The notes beneath the pieces were generated by a model. It was not told the origin of the DNA and did not search any database. It worked only from the letters and a program-made list of their open reading frames with translations. A stretch of DNA of 58,830 nucleotides from CAYJLW01 sp964370965 (lineage in GTDB: Bacteria > Actinomycetota > Acidimicrobiia > UBA2766): contig CAYJLW010000016.1 of the NCBI GenBank assembly GCA_964370965.1, positions 1 through 58,830 on the forward strand, given 5' to 3'. The number at the start of each line of letters is the position of its first letter. The first letter of the stretch is position 1. The position numbers and the translations under genes were made by a program. Below, piece after piece: positions 48,990-57,091 of the stretch.

Positions 48990-49592
48990 TCAGGCGAGGG
49001 TGCCGACCCCGACGACGAAGTCCCCGAACAGGAGCTCCCGCCACCGGTCGCCGACAGGGATGCCGGTCCGCTCGAGCTCCGCGACGAACTCCCGGCCGCT
49101 GAAGCGGTTCTCCTTCGGGTGGTCCAGGAAGGTGCGGGCCGACCAGCGCGCGAGAGCGTGGGAGGTGACCTCCTCGAAGAAGAAGCGGCCGCCGGGCTTC
49201 AGGACGCGTCGGATCTCGGCGAGGGCGTCCGTCCAGACAGGGACGTGGTGGATGATCCCGAAGTCGAAGACGGCGTCGTAGTGGTCGTCGGGGGCGTCGA
49301 CGGCGGTGACGTCGCCCACGGTGACGTCCCATCGGTCGCGGGGCCGGCGCCCGAGGCGGCGGCGGGCGAGGGCGACCTGGTCGGGGTCGAGGTCGACGGC
49401 GTCCACGTGGGAGGCCCCGAAGACGTCGAGGACGATTTCCGTGCCCACGCCCCGGCCGCAGCCCACCTCGAGGGCGCGGCCGCCTTCGACCCGGCCGCCG
49501 AGGCGGGCCAGCAGGGGCGCCTCGACGCGCCGCTGCACGATCTCGCGCACCGGGTTGTTCATGAGGGCCTTCTCGACGCTGTTCAGCTTCAT
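48990..49592 (-). CDS. Class I SAM-dependent methyltransferase, copy 2
   Basis: Encodes 200 residues; ATG 49592 is preferred to TTG 49598 because GGGGAG is six bases before it and copy 1 starts identically. Over residues 1-150 the protein differs from copy 1 at only a few positions (NPVREIVQRR for NPVRAMRQW, ALEVGCGRG for VLEVGCGRG, EEVTSHALAR for KEVTDRILQR). The C-terminal 50 residues differ more (FLDHPKENRFSGREFVAELERTG against FTEHPAEDRFGGQEFVAELERQG) yet remain alignable. This indicates a tandem duplication with drift in the substrate-binding end. It follows the SufR-like gene on the same strand, 23 bp away. Confidence 0.93.
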   Translation of the reverse strand: MKLNSVEKALMNNPVREIVQRRVEAPLLARLGGRVEGGRALEVGCGRGVGTEIVLDVFGASHVDAVDLDPDQVALARRRLGRRPRDRWDVTVGDVTAVDAPDDHYDAVFDFGIIHHVPVWTDALAEIRRVLKPGGRFFFEEVTSHALARWSARTFLDHPKENRFSGREFVAELERTGIPVGDRWRELLFGDFVVGVGTLA

Positions 49593-49615
49593 CGCCAACT
49601 CCCCTCGCCGGGTGC

Positions 49616-50275
49616 CTAGGACGGGTCCTTGGGGGTGATGCGGTACGCACAGGCGGGGTCGCCGGACACGATGTGGGTCACCCGCTCGATGTGGGCCTCG
49701 GGCAGGATGCGGCGCAGGAACTCGAACTCGGTCTTGCAGGCGTGGCCGTAGCGGAAGGCGACGGCGAGGATGGCGCAGTTCCTCTCCGTGAGCGTCCAGA
49801 TCCCGTCGCTGTGCCGGCAGTCGGCGATGTAGCCGTCCTCTGTGAGGATGGCGGCGAGGAGAGGCACCTTCTCGTCGAGCGTCATGCCGTCGAGGCGGCT
49901 CCGCACACGGGCGGTGCGGGCTTTCGCGCGGCGCTCGAACGCGCGGGGCAGGATGGCCGGGTCCTCCTCCTCGACATAGCCGAGGAGCTCGTTGGCGAGG
50001 TTGGCGTAGTTCTTGGGAAACAGGGCTTCGGCGTCTGAGGTGAGGCGGTAGAGGTGGCGGGGCCGGCCGGGGCCGTTGCGTTCCTCGCGGTGTGTGACGA
50101 GGCCTTCGGCGGCGAGGCCCTGGAGGTGCTGGCGCACCGCGCTCACGGTGACGCCGAGGCCGGCGGCGAGGTCGTCGGCGCGGGCCTCACCCTGCTTCTT
50201 GATCGCCGTGAGCAACTCGCGTCGCCCGGACGGGAGGGCCTGCATCGACGGTGTCTGCGGCGCGGACGCTTGCAT
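49616..50275 (-). CDS. SufR-like Cys-rich transcriptional regulator
   Basis: Encodes 219 residues from ATG 50275; longer TTG/GTG starts exist. The N-terminal winged helix reads RRELLTAIKKQGEARADDLAAGLGVTVSAVRQHLQGLAAEGLV (split; about 17-58), then a wing with GPGRPRHLYRLT. The C-terminal domain contains Cys in IADCRHSDG, ERNCAILA, GHACKTEF and DPACAYRI (about 152, 166, 180 and 210), spaced like the Fe-S ligands of SufR regulators that control iron-sulfur assembly genes. No suf operon is next to it; the neighbours on the same strand are two methyltransferases, so it may control these. A GTTTGCTCACAAAAC inverted repeat lies about 40 nt upstream. Confidence 0.85.
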   Translation of the reverse strand: MQASAPQTPSMQALPSGRRELLTAIKKQGEARADDLAAGLGVTVSAVRQHLQGLAAEGLVTHREERNGPGRPRHLYRLTSDAEALFPKNYANLANELLGYVEEEDPAILPRAFERRAKARTARVRSRLDGMTLDEKVPLLAAILTEDGYIADCRHSDGIWTLTERNCAILAVAFRYGHACKTEFEFLRRILPEAHIERVTHIVSGDPACAYRITPKDPS

Positions 50276-50347
50276 GTCCACACGGTAGCCGCCCGGGAAC
50301 CGTTTTGTGAGCAAACACTGTCGAAACTTGGTCGCCCGCGGGAAGCC

Positions 50348-51061
50348 TCAGGCGACGCAACGCTCCGCGAGAGAGGCCTCCGGGGCGGGGGAGGGGACCT
50401 CGCCCCCCTCGTGGCGGTGCCGGTGGTGGTATGCCGCATACGACCACACGGCGGTGGCGAGCATGCCCTGCTTGGCGAGGAAGCCCCGGACCGCCCCCCG
50501 CTTCTCCTCCTTGGTGCGGTGCCAGAGACCCGGCAGGACGAACGCCTGGGTCGGTGCTCCGGCCCGCTCGCAGACGGAGTTCAACGCCGCTTCCACCCGG
50601 TAGCCGCGGATGTCCTCGTGCGAGAGGGCGGCGAAGAGGTCCCGGCGCAGGGCCCGCTCCCCCGTGAGGACCGGCAGGACCCGCAGGAAGACCGGGTTCA
50701 CGAGCGGGCCGCGGTCGAACAGGCCGCACGCCATCGCCCAGCCCCCGTGGCTGATCGCCCAGACCAGGAGGTCGACGTGACCGGCGGTGAGGCCGACGAG
50801 GTCGGCGTCGAGGAAGACGAGGGTGTCCGCGTCCGGGACGGCGCCGACACCGGCGGCCATCGCCTCCCCCTTTCCCCGGGGCCCGTGGCGGCGGATCACT
50901 CTCACGCCCTCCACGGCGGCGGCCCGGGCGGCGGTGTCGTCCGTGGAGCCGTCGTCGACGACGACCACCTCGTCGACGAGCTCGGCTCGGGCCGCGACCT
51001 CTGCGACCCGGGCTACGGTCGCGGCCTCGTTGAACGCGGGGATGATCGCGGCGACGCGCAT
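50348..51061 (-). CDS. Family 2 glycosyltransferase
   Basis: Encodes 237 residues from ATG 51061, with GGGAGG upstream. It begins AAIIPAFNEAATVARVAEVA and has VVVDDGSTDDTAARA (about 35-49), RHGPRGKGEAMAAGV, and LVFLDADLVGL (about 84-94), where the DXD/DAD motif would bind the nucleotide-sugar metal. The C-terminal part lacks membrane helices apart from weak hydrophobic stretches. GT-A fold enzymes of this small size usually add glucose, mannose or glucosyl-3-phosphoglycerate-type sugars. The next gene on the strand, 134 bp upstream, is a GH38 alpha-mannosidase, so both may act on mannose-containing molecules. Confidence 0.88.
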   Translation of the reverse strand: MRVAAIIPAFNEAATVARVAEVAARAELVDEVVVVDDGSTDDTAARAAAVEGVRVIRRHGPRGKGEAMAAGVGAVPDADTLVFLDADLVGLTAGHVDLLVWAISHGGWAMACGLFDRGPLVNPVFLRVLPVLTGERALRRDLFAALSHEDIRGYRVEAALNSVCERAGAPTQAFVLPGLWHRTKEEKRGAVRGFLAKQGMLATAVWSYAAYHHRHRHEGGEVPSPAPEASLAERCVA

Positions 51062-51195
51062 GGCAGCCACCTCCCGCCCCAGCTTGCCGGCATCCCGCCG
51101 GCGGGGCTCCGTCCGTGCGTCGTGCTTCGGCACGCGGCGCCGGAACCTTGAGCGCGAAATCCGCGGAACGACCTGGGCCCCTCGGGGCCGACGCT

Positions 51196-54045
51196 TCAGG
51201 GTCCCGCGGCGCCTGCCGGGAAGCGGAACGTGGTGATCTCCCACGGGGCCAGGGTCGTGGAGCCCGAGGGGAGGTCGCCCCGGTGACGGCCGCGGCCGTC
51301 GACGACCCCGACCGGTGCTCCGGGCGGCCCCACGACGGCCGTGTCGGGTGTCACGGTCACGGTCGTCCCCGACGGGGAGAGGTTGACGAGCCGGCACTCG
51401 ATGCCCCCGTGGCGCCGGTACAGGGCGCTCAGGTGGGCGGTGCCGGCGCCGAGGCCGAGGGGGTCCGCCGTGGGGGGGAGGTCGCCGCCGGGGTTCGCCC
51501 CCAGCGGTCGGGACGGGCAGGGGTGGGCGAACTCCTCGGCGAGACGGGCGACGCCGTCGACCTCCCAGCCGCCGCCGTGGAGGTGGACGGCGAGGCGGAC
51601 GTGCTGCGCGCCGAGGCACTGGGCGTGCGGGGACGCCACATGAGGGCCCGCCGGGTTGGGCCGGTACTCCATCCAGTCGCGAGACAGGTGGCCCACGGCG
51701 CGCAGGAGCGTGACGGCGACCTCGGCGCCGTCCGCGACGACCTCGTACTCGAGCACCTGCTCGGTGAGGACGGCGAGGGCGCCGTGGGGGCCGGCGCAGT
51801 CGACGAATCCCCGGGCCGGCCAGGTGGGGAGGGGGTGCTCGTGGGGTCCGCCCTCGGTGGTGAGGCCGCGCCGCACGACGGCGAAGGCGGCACCCGCGGC
51901 GGAGTCCTGCACCCGCCCGGGGAGCGGGAGGTGGAGGCGGAGGCGGTGGTCGCGGGCGAGGTTGTCGATGCGGACGTCGACCTCCAGGACGCCGGTGCCC
52001 CGCCGGAGCGTGAGCTCCGTGTCGACCCGGAGGGGCAGCGTGTCTGCGCTGCGCCCGGCGGTGTCGGCGGTGAGCGCGGCGGGGACGTCGAACGTGCGCC
52101 GGATCCTGAGGCGACCGCGACGGGGACCCGACTCGACCGTGGCGACCTCGACGCGGGTGGGTGTGGACACGACCTCGTCACGGGCGGGCGGCGAGTAGTT
52201 GTACGTGTCACCGGCGTCGCCGCCGTCCTCGACTCGGCCGAGGCCGGCCACGGAGAGGCCGGGGACGGAGTCTGTGAGGGTGAACGTGCCGTCCGCGGCG
52301 ACCTCGACTCGCACGCGGCCGTCGTCAAGGACGCCCTCGCCGCGGGCGACGTCGTCCTCCGCCGTGACGGGGGCGGTTTCCACGGCGCGCAGCGCCACCC
52401 AGCCCAGCGGTGCCACGTCCTCGACGTCGACGAGGGCGCGGAGCCCTGACGAGCGCACCACCCGGGCCCGGAACGCCAGGTCGGGGTGGGCCTCGGCGAG
52501 AGCGGCCACGGCCGCCTTGGCGGCCTCCACGTCGAGGTCCCCCCGGAGCAGGTGGTCGGTGGTGAGGGTGATGCGCACCTCGTCTCCCACGAGAGCGGCA
52601 TCGACGCCGTTCACGTAGAAGTCCATGAGCTTGCGGTCGCTGATGGCGGGCAGGAGGCCCTTGACCTGGGCTGCGGTCATCACCGTGTCGAGGAGGACGT
52701 CGGCGGCGCCCGTGACGGGCGCGCAGGCGAAACGGCGACCGTCGGGCGCCTCCAGCGCGGCGGCCGCCCAGGAGGCGTCCGCGGGCACGTCCACCTCGAG
52801 ACGGGCGGTACGGGCCCAGGGGGAGGGGTTCCACACCAGGATCCCCGCCTCGCTCCCGCCGAGGCGGTCGTCGCGGACCCGCCCGGCGAGGCGCCCGAGG
52901 GCCTCGTCGCGCAGGCCGGCGGCGAGGGCGACGACCTCGTCGTAGCGGTCCTCCACGGCGTGCATCGTGGCGTCGACGGAGCAGGAGCAGGACGAGTCGT
53001 GGGCCGCGTTCCAGAAGAGGCGCTGCCAGGCGAGGCCGAGGAGGCGTCCGGGCCACTCGCCGCCGGCCAGAGCGCCGAGCGGCTCGGCGTAGCGTTCCAG
53101 GAGCCGCTCGGCCCGGGCGGCCAGCGCCTTGAGGTCGACCCGGCACGAGGTCACGCCCATGAGGACGTTCGCCCGCCAGCCGCTGCGGAGCTCGCCGTTG
53201 ACGGTGGGCAGGGGGCGGTCGTCTCCGGCGAGGGCGGGAAGGGCGGCGGCGAAGAAGCCGGGGAGGGTGTCAAGGACGACGTCGACGTGCTCCCGGGCGG
53301 TGCCGGCCGCCCCGGCGGCGACGGAGGAGGCGGCGGCGACGGCGGCGACGGCGGCGACGGCGGCGGTGAGGCCCCGCTGGGGCGGCCAGTGGTCGGTGCC
53401 GTTCATCCCCAGCACGTGGCCGGGAGGGCCGAAGGACTCCTGGTCGGAGGCGATGCCGTGGGCGCGCTCCGCGAGGGCGGCGGGGTCGAGGGGGAGGGCG
53501 AGGGCGTTGCCGTAGCCGATCGTGAGGTACGCCGCCCGCACCGTGGAGCCGTCCGGGGCGGCCCAGTCGAAGAACGTGCGATCGACCGCCGAGGGCACGC
53601 CGCGCCACACCACGGCCGTGTCGATGCCGCAGAGGCGCAGGATCTGGGGCATCTGGGCGGTGTGGCCGAACATGTCGGGGAGGTAGCCGATCTCCATGGC
53701 GCCCCCGAACTCCTCGCAGCGGGCGAGGCCCTCGCTGAGGTCCCGGAGGAGTGTCTCGCCCGAGACGAGGAACTCGTCGGCGAGCGTCACCCAGGGTCCC
53801 ACGGCGAGGCGTCCGGACTCCACATGGGAGCGGATCTCTTCCCTGCGATCGGGGCGAACCTCCAGGTAGTCCTCCAGGGCCGCCGTCTGGCCGTCGAACG
53901 TGAAGCGGTACCCCGGCTCGGCGGCGAGGACGTCGAGGAGGTCGTCCCAGGTGCGCACGAGGCGGAGCCGGAAGGTCTGGAAGGGCTCGTACCACTCCCG
54001 GTCCCAGTGGGTGTGTGGCACGATGTGCACCGTCGTCCCGCGCAT
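51196..54045 (-). CDS. Alpha-mannosidase, glycoside hydrolase family 38
   Basis: Encodes 949 residues. The N-terminal GH38 catalytic domain starts VHIVPHTHWDREWYEPF (zinc-binding His and Asp, about 6-22), carries the catalytic nucleophile Asp in GYLPDMFGHTAQMPQIL (about 122-138), and has VLGMNGTDHWPPQ (about 213). The middle linker is alanine-rich with a VAA-type tandem repeat (about 225-245) before AREHVDVVLDTLPGFF. The Zn ligand His-Asp-Ser is in NAAHDSSCSCSVDATMH (about 350). The C-terminal half has the beta-sandwich domains of the family. There is no signal peptide, so it is cytoplasmic, acting on imported or recycled mannosides. Confidence 0.95.
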   Translation of the reverse strand: MRGTTVHIVPHTHWDREWYEPFQTFRLRLVRTWDDLLDVLAAEPGYRFTFDGQTAALEDYLEVRPDRREEIRSHVESGRLAVGPWVTLADEFLVSGETLLRDLSEGLARCEEFGGAMEIGYLPDMFGHTAQMPQILRLCGIDTAVVWRGVPSAVDRTFFDWAAPDGSTVRAAYLTIGYGNALALPLDPAALAERAHGIASDQESFGPPGHVLGMNGTDHWPPQRGLTAAVAAVAAVAAASSVAAGAAGTAREHVDVVLDTLPGFFAAALPALAGDDRPLPTVNGELRSGWRANVLMGVTSCRVDLKALAARAERLLERYAEPLGALAGGEWPGRLLGLAWQRLFWNAAHDSSCSCSVDATMHAVEDRYDEVVALAAGLRDEALGRLAGRVRDDRLGGSEAGILVWNPSPWARTARLEVDVPADASWAAAALEAPDGRRFACAPVTGAADVLLDTVMTAAQVKGLLPAISDRKLMDFYVNGVDAALVGDEVRITLTTDHLLRGDLDVEAAKAAVAALAEAHPDLAFRARVVRSSGLRALVDVEDVAPLGWVALRAVETAPVTAEDDVARGEGVLDDGRVRVEVAADGTFTLTDSVPGLSVAGLGRVEDGGDAGDTYNYSPPARDEVVSTPTRVEVATVESGPRRGRLRIRRTFDVPAALTADTAGRSADTLPLRVDTELTLRRGTGVLEVDVRIDNLARDHRLRLHLPLPGRVQDSAAGAAFAVVRRGLTTEGGPHEHPLPTWPARGFVDCAGPHGALAVLTEQVLEYEVVADGAEVAVTLLRAVGHLSRDWMEYRPNPAGPHVASPHAQCLGAQHVRLAVHLHGGGWEVDGVARLAEEFAHPCPSRPLGANPGGDLPPTADPLGLGAGTAHLSALYRRHGGIECRLVNLSPSGTTVTVTPDTAVVGPPGAPVGVVDGRGRHRGDLPSGSTTLAPWEITTFRFPAGAAGP
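53325..53375 (-). repeat. GCC/GTC triplet-type repeat inside the mannosidase gene
   Basis: A run of near-identical nine-base units (GGCGGCGAC on the plus strand) encodes an Ala/Val repeat in the linker before residue 245. It is in frame and probably variable in length. Confidence 0.6.
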
Positions 54046-54095
54046 GGGCGGGAGGGTAGGCCAATCGCGCCGGGGGCGGGTCAGGGAGTCGAGAC

Positions 54096-54518
54096 ATGCG
54101 GATAGTGCTCGGATCGGACGAGCGGACGGCCCTCACGGACGCCGTCACGGCGCACTTGCGGGAGTCCGGCCACGACGTCGCCGCCGTGGGGCCGCCCGCC
54201 GGGGAGGCCCTCGAGTGGGCCGACGTGGGCCGCGCGGTGGGGGAGGCCGTGGCCGCCGGCCGGGCAGGCTGCGGCGTGGTCTTCTGCTGGACCGGCACGG
54301 GCGTCTCCATCGCCGCCAACAAGGTCAGGGGCGTGCGGGCCGCGCTCTGCGGTGACGCCGAGACCGCCCGGGGGGCGCGGCGCTGGAACGACGCCAACGT
54401 GCTCGCCCTGAGCCTGCGCACGACGACGGAACCGCTCGCCCGTGAGATCCTCGACGCCTTCCTCGCCACCGGGCCCGACGAGGGCGAGGCGGCGAACGTC
54501 GGGAAGGTGTCCGGGTGA
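54096..54518 (+). CDS. RpiB/LacAB-family sugar-phosphate isomerase
   Basis: Encodes 140 residues, starting MRIVLGSDERTALTDAVTAHL. The family motifs are present: VVFCWTGTGVSIAANKV (about 63-79), matching the CGTGIGxSIAANK signature, where the Cys is the ring-opening base in RpiB, and RAALCGDAETARGARRWNDANVLAL (split; about 83-107), matching the A-x-C/x-xx-xARxHNDANVL motif. The usual His before NDAN is Trp here, which is unusual. Ribose-5-phosphate isomerase B or a related pentose/hexose phosphate isomerase; substrate unproven. It is divergent from the mannosidase gene, 50 bp apart. Confidence 0.85.
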   Translation: MRIVLGSDERTALTDAVTAHLRESGHDVAAVGPPAGEALEWADVGRAVGEAVAAGRAGCGVVFCWTGTGVSIAANKVRGVRAALCGDAETARGARRWNDANVLALSLRTTTEPLAREILDAFLATGPDEGEAANVGKVSG

Positions 54519-54523
54519 CGGGC

Positions 54524-54529
54524 TAACCT
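54524..54529 (+). promoter_or_regulatory. -10 box of the GYD-domain gene
   Basis: TAACCT lies 45 bases before ATG 54575, a plausible -10 for a short 5' leader containing GGGAGG at about 54561-54566. Confidence 0.4.
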
Positions 54530-54574
54530 GCGGGGCCGGTCGATCCCCCCGCGCCCGACCAGGGAGGTCCAGGG

Positions 54575-54889
54575 ATGGCAATGTTCGTGATGCTCTCGAC
54601 CGTCGGCCCCGACGGCATGGAGACGATCTACAGGCGACCCGAACGCGTGAAGGCCGTGAACGAGGAAGTCGAACAGATGGGCGCCAAGGTGCTCGCCCAG
54701 TACGCCGTTCTCGGCCAGTACGACTTCCTCACGATCCTCGAGGCCCCCGACGAGCAGACGATGGCCCGCGTGGCGATCACCCTCGGCGCCCGGGGAACGA
54801 TGAAGACGCTCACACTCACGGCCATGCCCGTGGACGAGCTCATCGAGGTCATGCGCAGCGCCCGGGAGGCGGACGCCGACGAAGACTGA
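54575..54889 (+). CDS. GYD-domain protein
   Basis: Encodes 104 residues. It has the ferredoxin-like alpha-beta fold of the GYD family: FVMLSTVGPDGMETIYRRPERV, then GAKVLAQYAVLGQYDFLTILEAPDEQTMARVAITL (split at GQYDF, the GYD-type motif), and GTMKTLTLTAMPVDELIEVM. GYD-domain proteins resemble AsnC/Lrp effector domains and small oligomeric binding proteins, with no catalytic site known. A ribosome site GGGAGG precedes ATG 54575. Function unknown; it may bind a small ligand. Confidence 0.85.
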   Translation: MAMFVMLSTVGPDGMETIYRRPERVKAVNEEVEQMGAKVLAQYAVLGQYDFLTILEAPDEQTMARVAITLGARGTMKTLTLTAMPVDELIEVMRSAREADADED

Positions 54890-54929
54890 ACCGGGGCCGT
54901 GTGGGGAGCCCGGCGCCCCAGGAGCGGTG

Positions 54930-55208
54930 CTACCGGTACCACCACATGCCGCGCTTGCGCTCACGGCGGAGCTCGTCCTCGTCGAAGGTGCGGGGGAGGA
55001 TCATGCCGTCAGAGAGCCGCCGCACGCGGTAGCGGGCCTCACCGTCGCCGTCTTCGCAGGCGGCAACCTCAAAGCCCGCTGACCATGCCTGGTCGAACTG
55101 CGAGCGAACCTCGACTCTCGTGCCCGCTTCCACGGGGTGATCGTAAACGACGCGGGAGCGAGATCGCAGTATTGCCCGCCCGCAGGCGAGGGAACCGGGA
55201 ATACTCAT
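54930..55208 (-). CDS. Small hypothetical protein with WWYR C-terminus
   Basis: Encodes 92 residues if read from ATG 55208; an in-frame GTG near 55136 would give a shorter form lacking the basic N-terminal stretch. The conserved-looking part is VEVRSQFDQAWSAGFEVAACEDG followed by YRVRRLSDGMILPRTFDEDELRRERKRGMWWYR (split), an SH3/Tudor-like small beta domain with a basic helical tail. I have seen this pattern (W-xx-GFEV, then VRR-SDG-xLP, then RxxxWWY) in small actinobacterial proteins of unknown role. It is divergent from the short gene at 55263. Confidence 0.6.
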   Translation of the reverse strand: MSIPGSLACGRAILRSRSRVVYDHPVEAGTRVEVRSQFDQAWSAGFEVAACEDGDGEARYRVRRLSDGMILPRTFDEDELRRERKRGMWWYR

Positions 55209-55262
55209 ATGCTGGCTCCCGGTTGCCGAATGCACGGGGGAGCAGGTAGAGAGGTAGTCGAC

Positions 55263-55457
55263 GTGACACACGAAATCGACCACGACAGACGCATAGCCCT
55301 GGTGGTGGAGTCCGGCCTTGTGCCCGACGCCGAGACCGCCGAGCTCATGGTGGACCTCGACGCCGTGCGCATCGACGTCCTTTCGGGCCGCGACTTCCTC
55401 GTGAACGTGAACGGCCGCCAGGTGGTCGTGGGGACGGAGCGTCCCAGCCTGAACTGA
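55263..55457 (+). CDS. Small hypothetical protein, 64 aa
   Basis: GTG 55263 is preferred (GAGAGG eight bases upstream); ATG 55209 is an alternative that would add 18 residues. The product reads THEIDHDRRIALVVESGLVPD then AETAELMVDLDAVRIDVLSGRDFLVNVNGRQVVVG (split), a compact beta-alpha-beta domain of about 60 residues. I do not recognise it, and no function can be assigned. It ends 22 bp before the rnhB start and overlaps its upstream promoter region. Confidence 0.5.
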   Translation: MTHEIDHDRRIALVVESGLVPDAETAELMVDLDAVRIDVLSGRDFLVNVNGRQVVVGTERPSLN

Positions 55458-55467
55458 CCCCAGCGGG

Positions 55468-55473
55468 TAGCGT
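55468..55473 (+). promoter_or_regulatory. -10 box of rnhB
   Basis: TAGCGT ends six bases before ATG 55480, so the rnhB message is expected to be leaderless. This supports the 55480 start although the first 70 residues are not conserved-looking. Confidence 0.5.
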
Positions 55474-55479
55474 CGCCCC

Positions 55480-56355
55480 ATGCCGGGGAGCGACGTGTTC
55501 GGGGCGCAGCCGCCAGGATCGGGACCTCGAAGCAGCCCGCCGACCAGCGATCTCGCCGGGAGCGGCGGCGAAGGCGAGGCGCCGCCGTCACCCGGACACC
55601 CGCCGCCTGAGGCCGTGTCCCGTGCCTCCGTCGACGTCCCGGGCCGGCGGAGGCGCGCCCCCGGGGCGCCGTCCCTCGACGTCGAGACCGTCCTCTGGGA
55701 CGCCGGGTGTCGTGCCCTGGTCGGCATCGACGAGGCGGGCCGGGGGGCTTGGGCGGGCCCTGTCACCGTGTGTGCCGCGCACTGGCCCCGGGGCCGGCGG
55801 ATGCCCGAGGTGCGGGACTCCAAGCTCCTCGACGAACGCCGGCGTGAGGAGGTCTACGGTCGCCTCGTCCGAGAGACCACCCACGGCATCGGGCACGCCT
55901 CGCCGGCCGAGATCGACGTCCTCGGGATGAGCGGGGCGCTCCGCCTCGCCGGTCTCCGGGCGCTGGGGGCCCTCGGGGAGGCCGGGGTGTGGTCCGACGC
56001 CGGGATCCTCGACGGCGACTGGAACTACCTCGCCGGGGTCCCGGGCATCCGCACCGTGGCGGGCGGCGATGCCGCCTGCCTTTCGGTGGCGGCCGCGTCC
56101 GTCCTCGCCAAGGTGACCCGCGACCGTCTCATGGCCGCGCTCGGTCGGGACCACCCCGGTTTCGGCTTCGCCGCGAACAAGGGCTACCCGGCCCCTGTCC
56201 ACAAGGCCCGTCTCGCCGAGGTGGGGCCGACGCCGCTTCATAGGCACTCCTGGGCGCCGATGCGCGAGATGGCCGGTCTCGCGCCCGTCGTCCGCACGGC
56301 CGGGGGCGGGATGCCCCTGGCGGTCGCAGCCGGCCCGCAGCCCGCCCTGTTCTGA
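55480..56355 (+). CDS. rnhB: Ribonuclease HII
   Basis: Encodes 291 residues; the core starts near residue 68. RNase HII removes RNA from RNA-DNA hybrids and single ribonucleotides from DNA. Catalytic Asp/Glu are in LVGIDEAGRGAWAGPV (about 82-97; DEAGRG motif), VRDSKLLDERRREEV (about 110), and the third Asp in TVAGGDAACLSVAAASVLAKVTRDRLM (split; about 193-215), followed by GFGFAANKGYPAPVHKARL and HRHSWAPM. The first 65 residues are Pro/Gly/Ser-rich and disordered, absent from most relatives. The leaderless promoter supports this longer start. Confidence 0.95.
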   Translation: MPGSDVFGAQPPGSGPRSSPPTSDLAGSGGEGEAPPSPGHPPPEAVSRASVDVPGRRRRAPGAPSLDVETVLWDAGCRALVGIDEAGRGAWAGPVTVCAAHWPRGRRMPEVRDSKLLDERRREEVYGRLVRETTHGIGHASPAEIDVLGMSGALRLAGLRALGALGEAGVWSDAGILDGDWNYLAGVPGIRTVAGGDAACLSVAAASVLAKVTRDRLMAALGRDHPGFGFAANKGYPAPVHKARLAEVGPTPLHRHSWAPMREMAGLAPVVRTAGGGMPLAVAAGPQPALF

Positions 56356-56403
56356 TCAGCATCCGGGGTTGTGGCCCCGCCCCCTCCGGTCCCGATGGAC
56401 AGG

Positions 56404-56421
56404 TTAGTGAGCACTCACTAA
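56404..56421. promoter_or_regulatory. Perfect palindromic operator of the TetR-MFS operon
   Basis: TTAGTGAG-CA-CTCACTAA, an 8-bp perfect inverted repeat around CA, lies 11-28 bp before the TetR start and overlaps a TAATCT -10 (56419-56424). It is the size and position expected for TetR binding and autorepression. Confidence 0.82.
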
Positions 56422-56431
56422 TCTTGCGCCC

Positions 56432-57091
56432 ATGGTCGGGACCCTGCCCCGGAGGAGATTGAACGCCGAGGAGCGCCGCGAGACCATCCTGAGCGCCGGC
56501 GCCCGGCTCTTCGCGGAGCGGGGCTACGCCGCCACGGGCGTGGCCGACATCGCCCGCTCCGTGGGCGTGAGCGAGCCGCTCCTCTACAAGCACTTCGGGT
56601 CCAAGCGTGAGCTGTTCCTGGCGGCGGTGGGGCGTGCCTGCGAGGAGGTGGGCAGGGACCTCCGGGCCGCCCGGGAGTCCCCCGACGTCCTCGAGGCGCT
56701 CCGCGACCTCGCCCGGGCGCGTCACCCCGCGTCCGGCGACCACGCCTCCGTCGGCCCTCTGTTCGACCAGGCCTTCGCCATGGCGGACGACCCCGAGGTG
56801 AGCGCCATGCTCCGCGACACCAACAAGCGCATGCTCGGGGAGGCCGAAGCCCTCCTGCGCGCGGGCCAGGAGCGGGGACAGGTGGACGCCCACGTCGACG
56901 TGGAGGCCGTGGTCTGGCTCATGGGCGCCGTGGTCCGCACCCGGGGGATCCGTGAGGCGTTCCTCAGGGGCGGCCAGGCCGCCCAGATCGAGCAGCGCAT
57001 GTACGACTTCATCATCCGCTCCGTGTCGGCAGAGGGCGCCGCCGACGGCCCGAGGGGACGGAGTCCGACAAGAGGGAAGACGCCGACGTGA
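56432..57091 (+). CDS. TetR-family transcriptional repressor
   Basis: Encodes 219 residues from ATG 56432. The N-terminal HTH is textbook TetR: ERRETILSAGARLFAERGYAATGVADIARSVGVSEPLLYKHFGSKRELFLAAV (split; about 14-66). The C-terminal helical domain binds an inducer and dimerises; ligand unknown. The gene sits just after a palindromic operator and overlaps the MFS transporter start (GTGA), so it most likely represses its own operon until a toxic compound binds. This is a standard drug-efflux arrangement. Confidence 0.94.
   Translation: MVGTLPRRRLNAEERRETILSAGARLFAERGYAATGVADIARSVGVSEPLLYKHFGSKRELFLAAVGRACEEVGRDLRAARESPDVLEALRDLARARHPASGDHASVGPLFDQAFAMADDPEVSAMLRDTNKRMLGEAEALLRAGQERGQVDAHVDVEAVVWLMGAVVRTRGIREAFLRGGQAAQIEQRMYDFIIRSVSAEGAADGPRGRSPTRGKTPT

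Noticed and set aside
53325..53375. CRISPR-like short repeats
   Set aside because: The repeats are in-frame nine-base units encoding Ala/Val in the mannosidase linker, with no spacers. No CRISPR array, tRNA or rRNA was found in the window.
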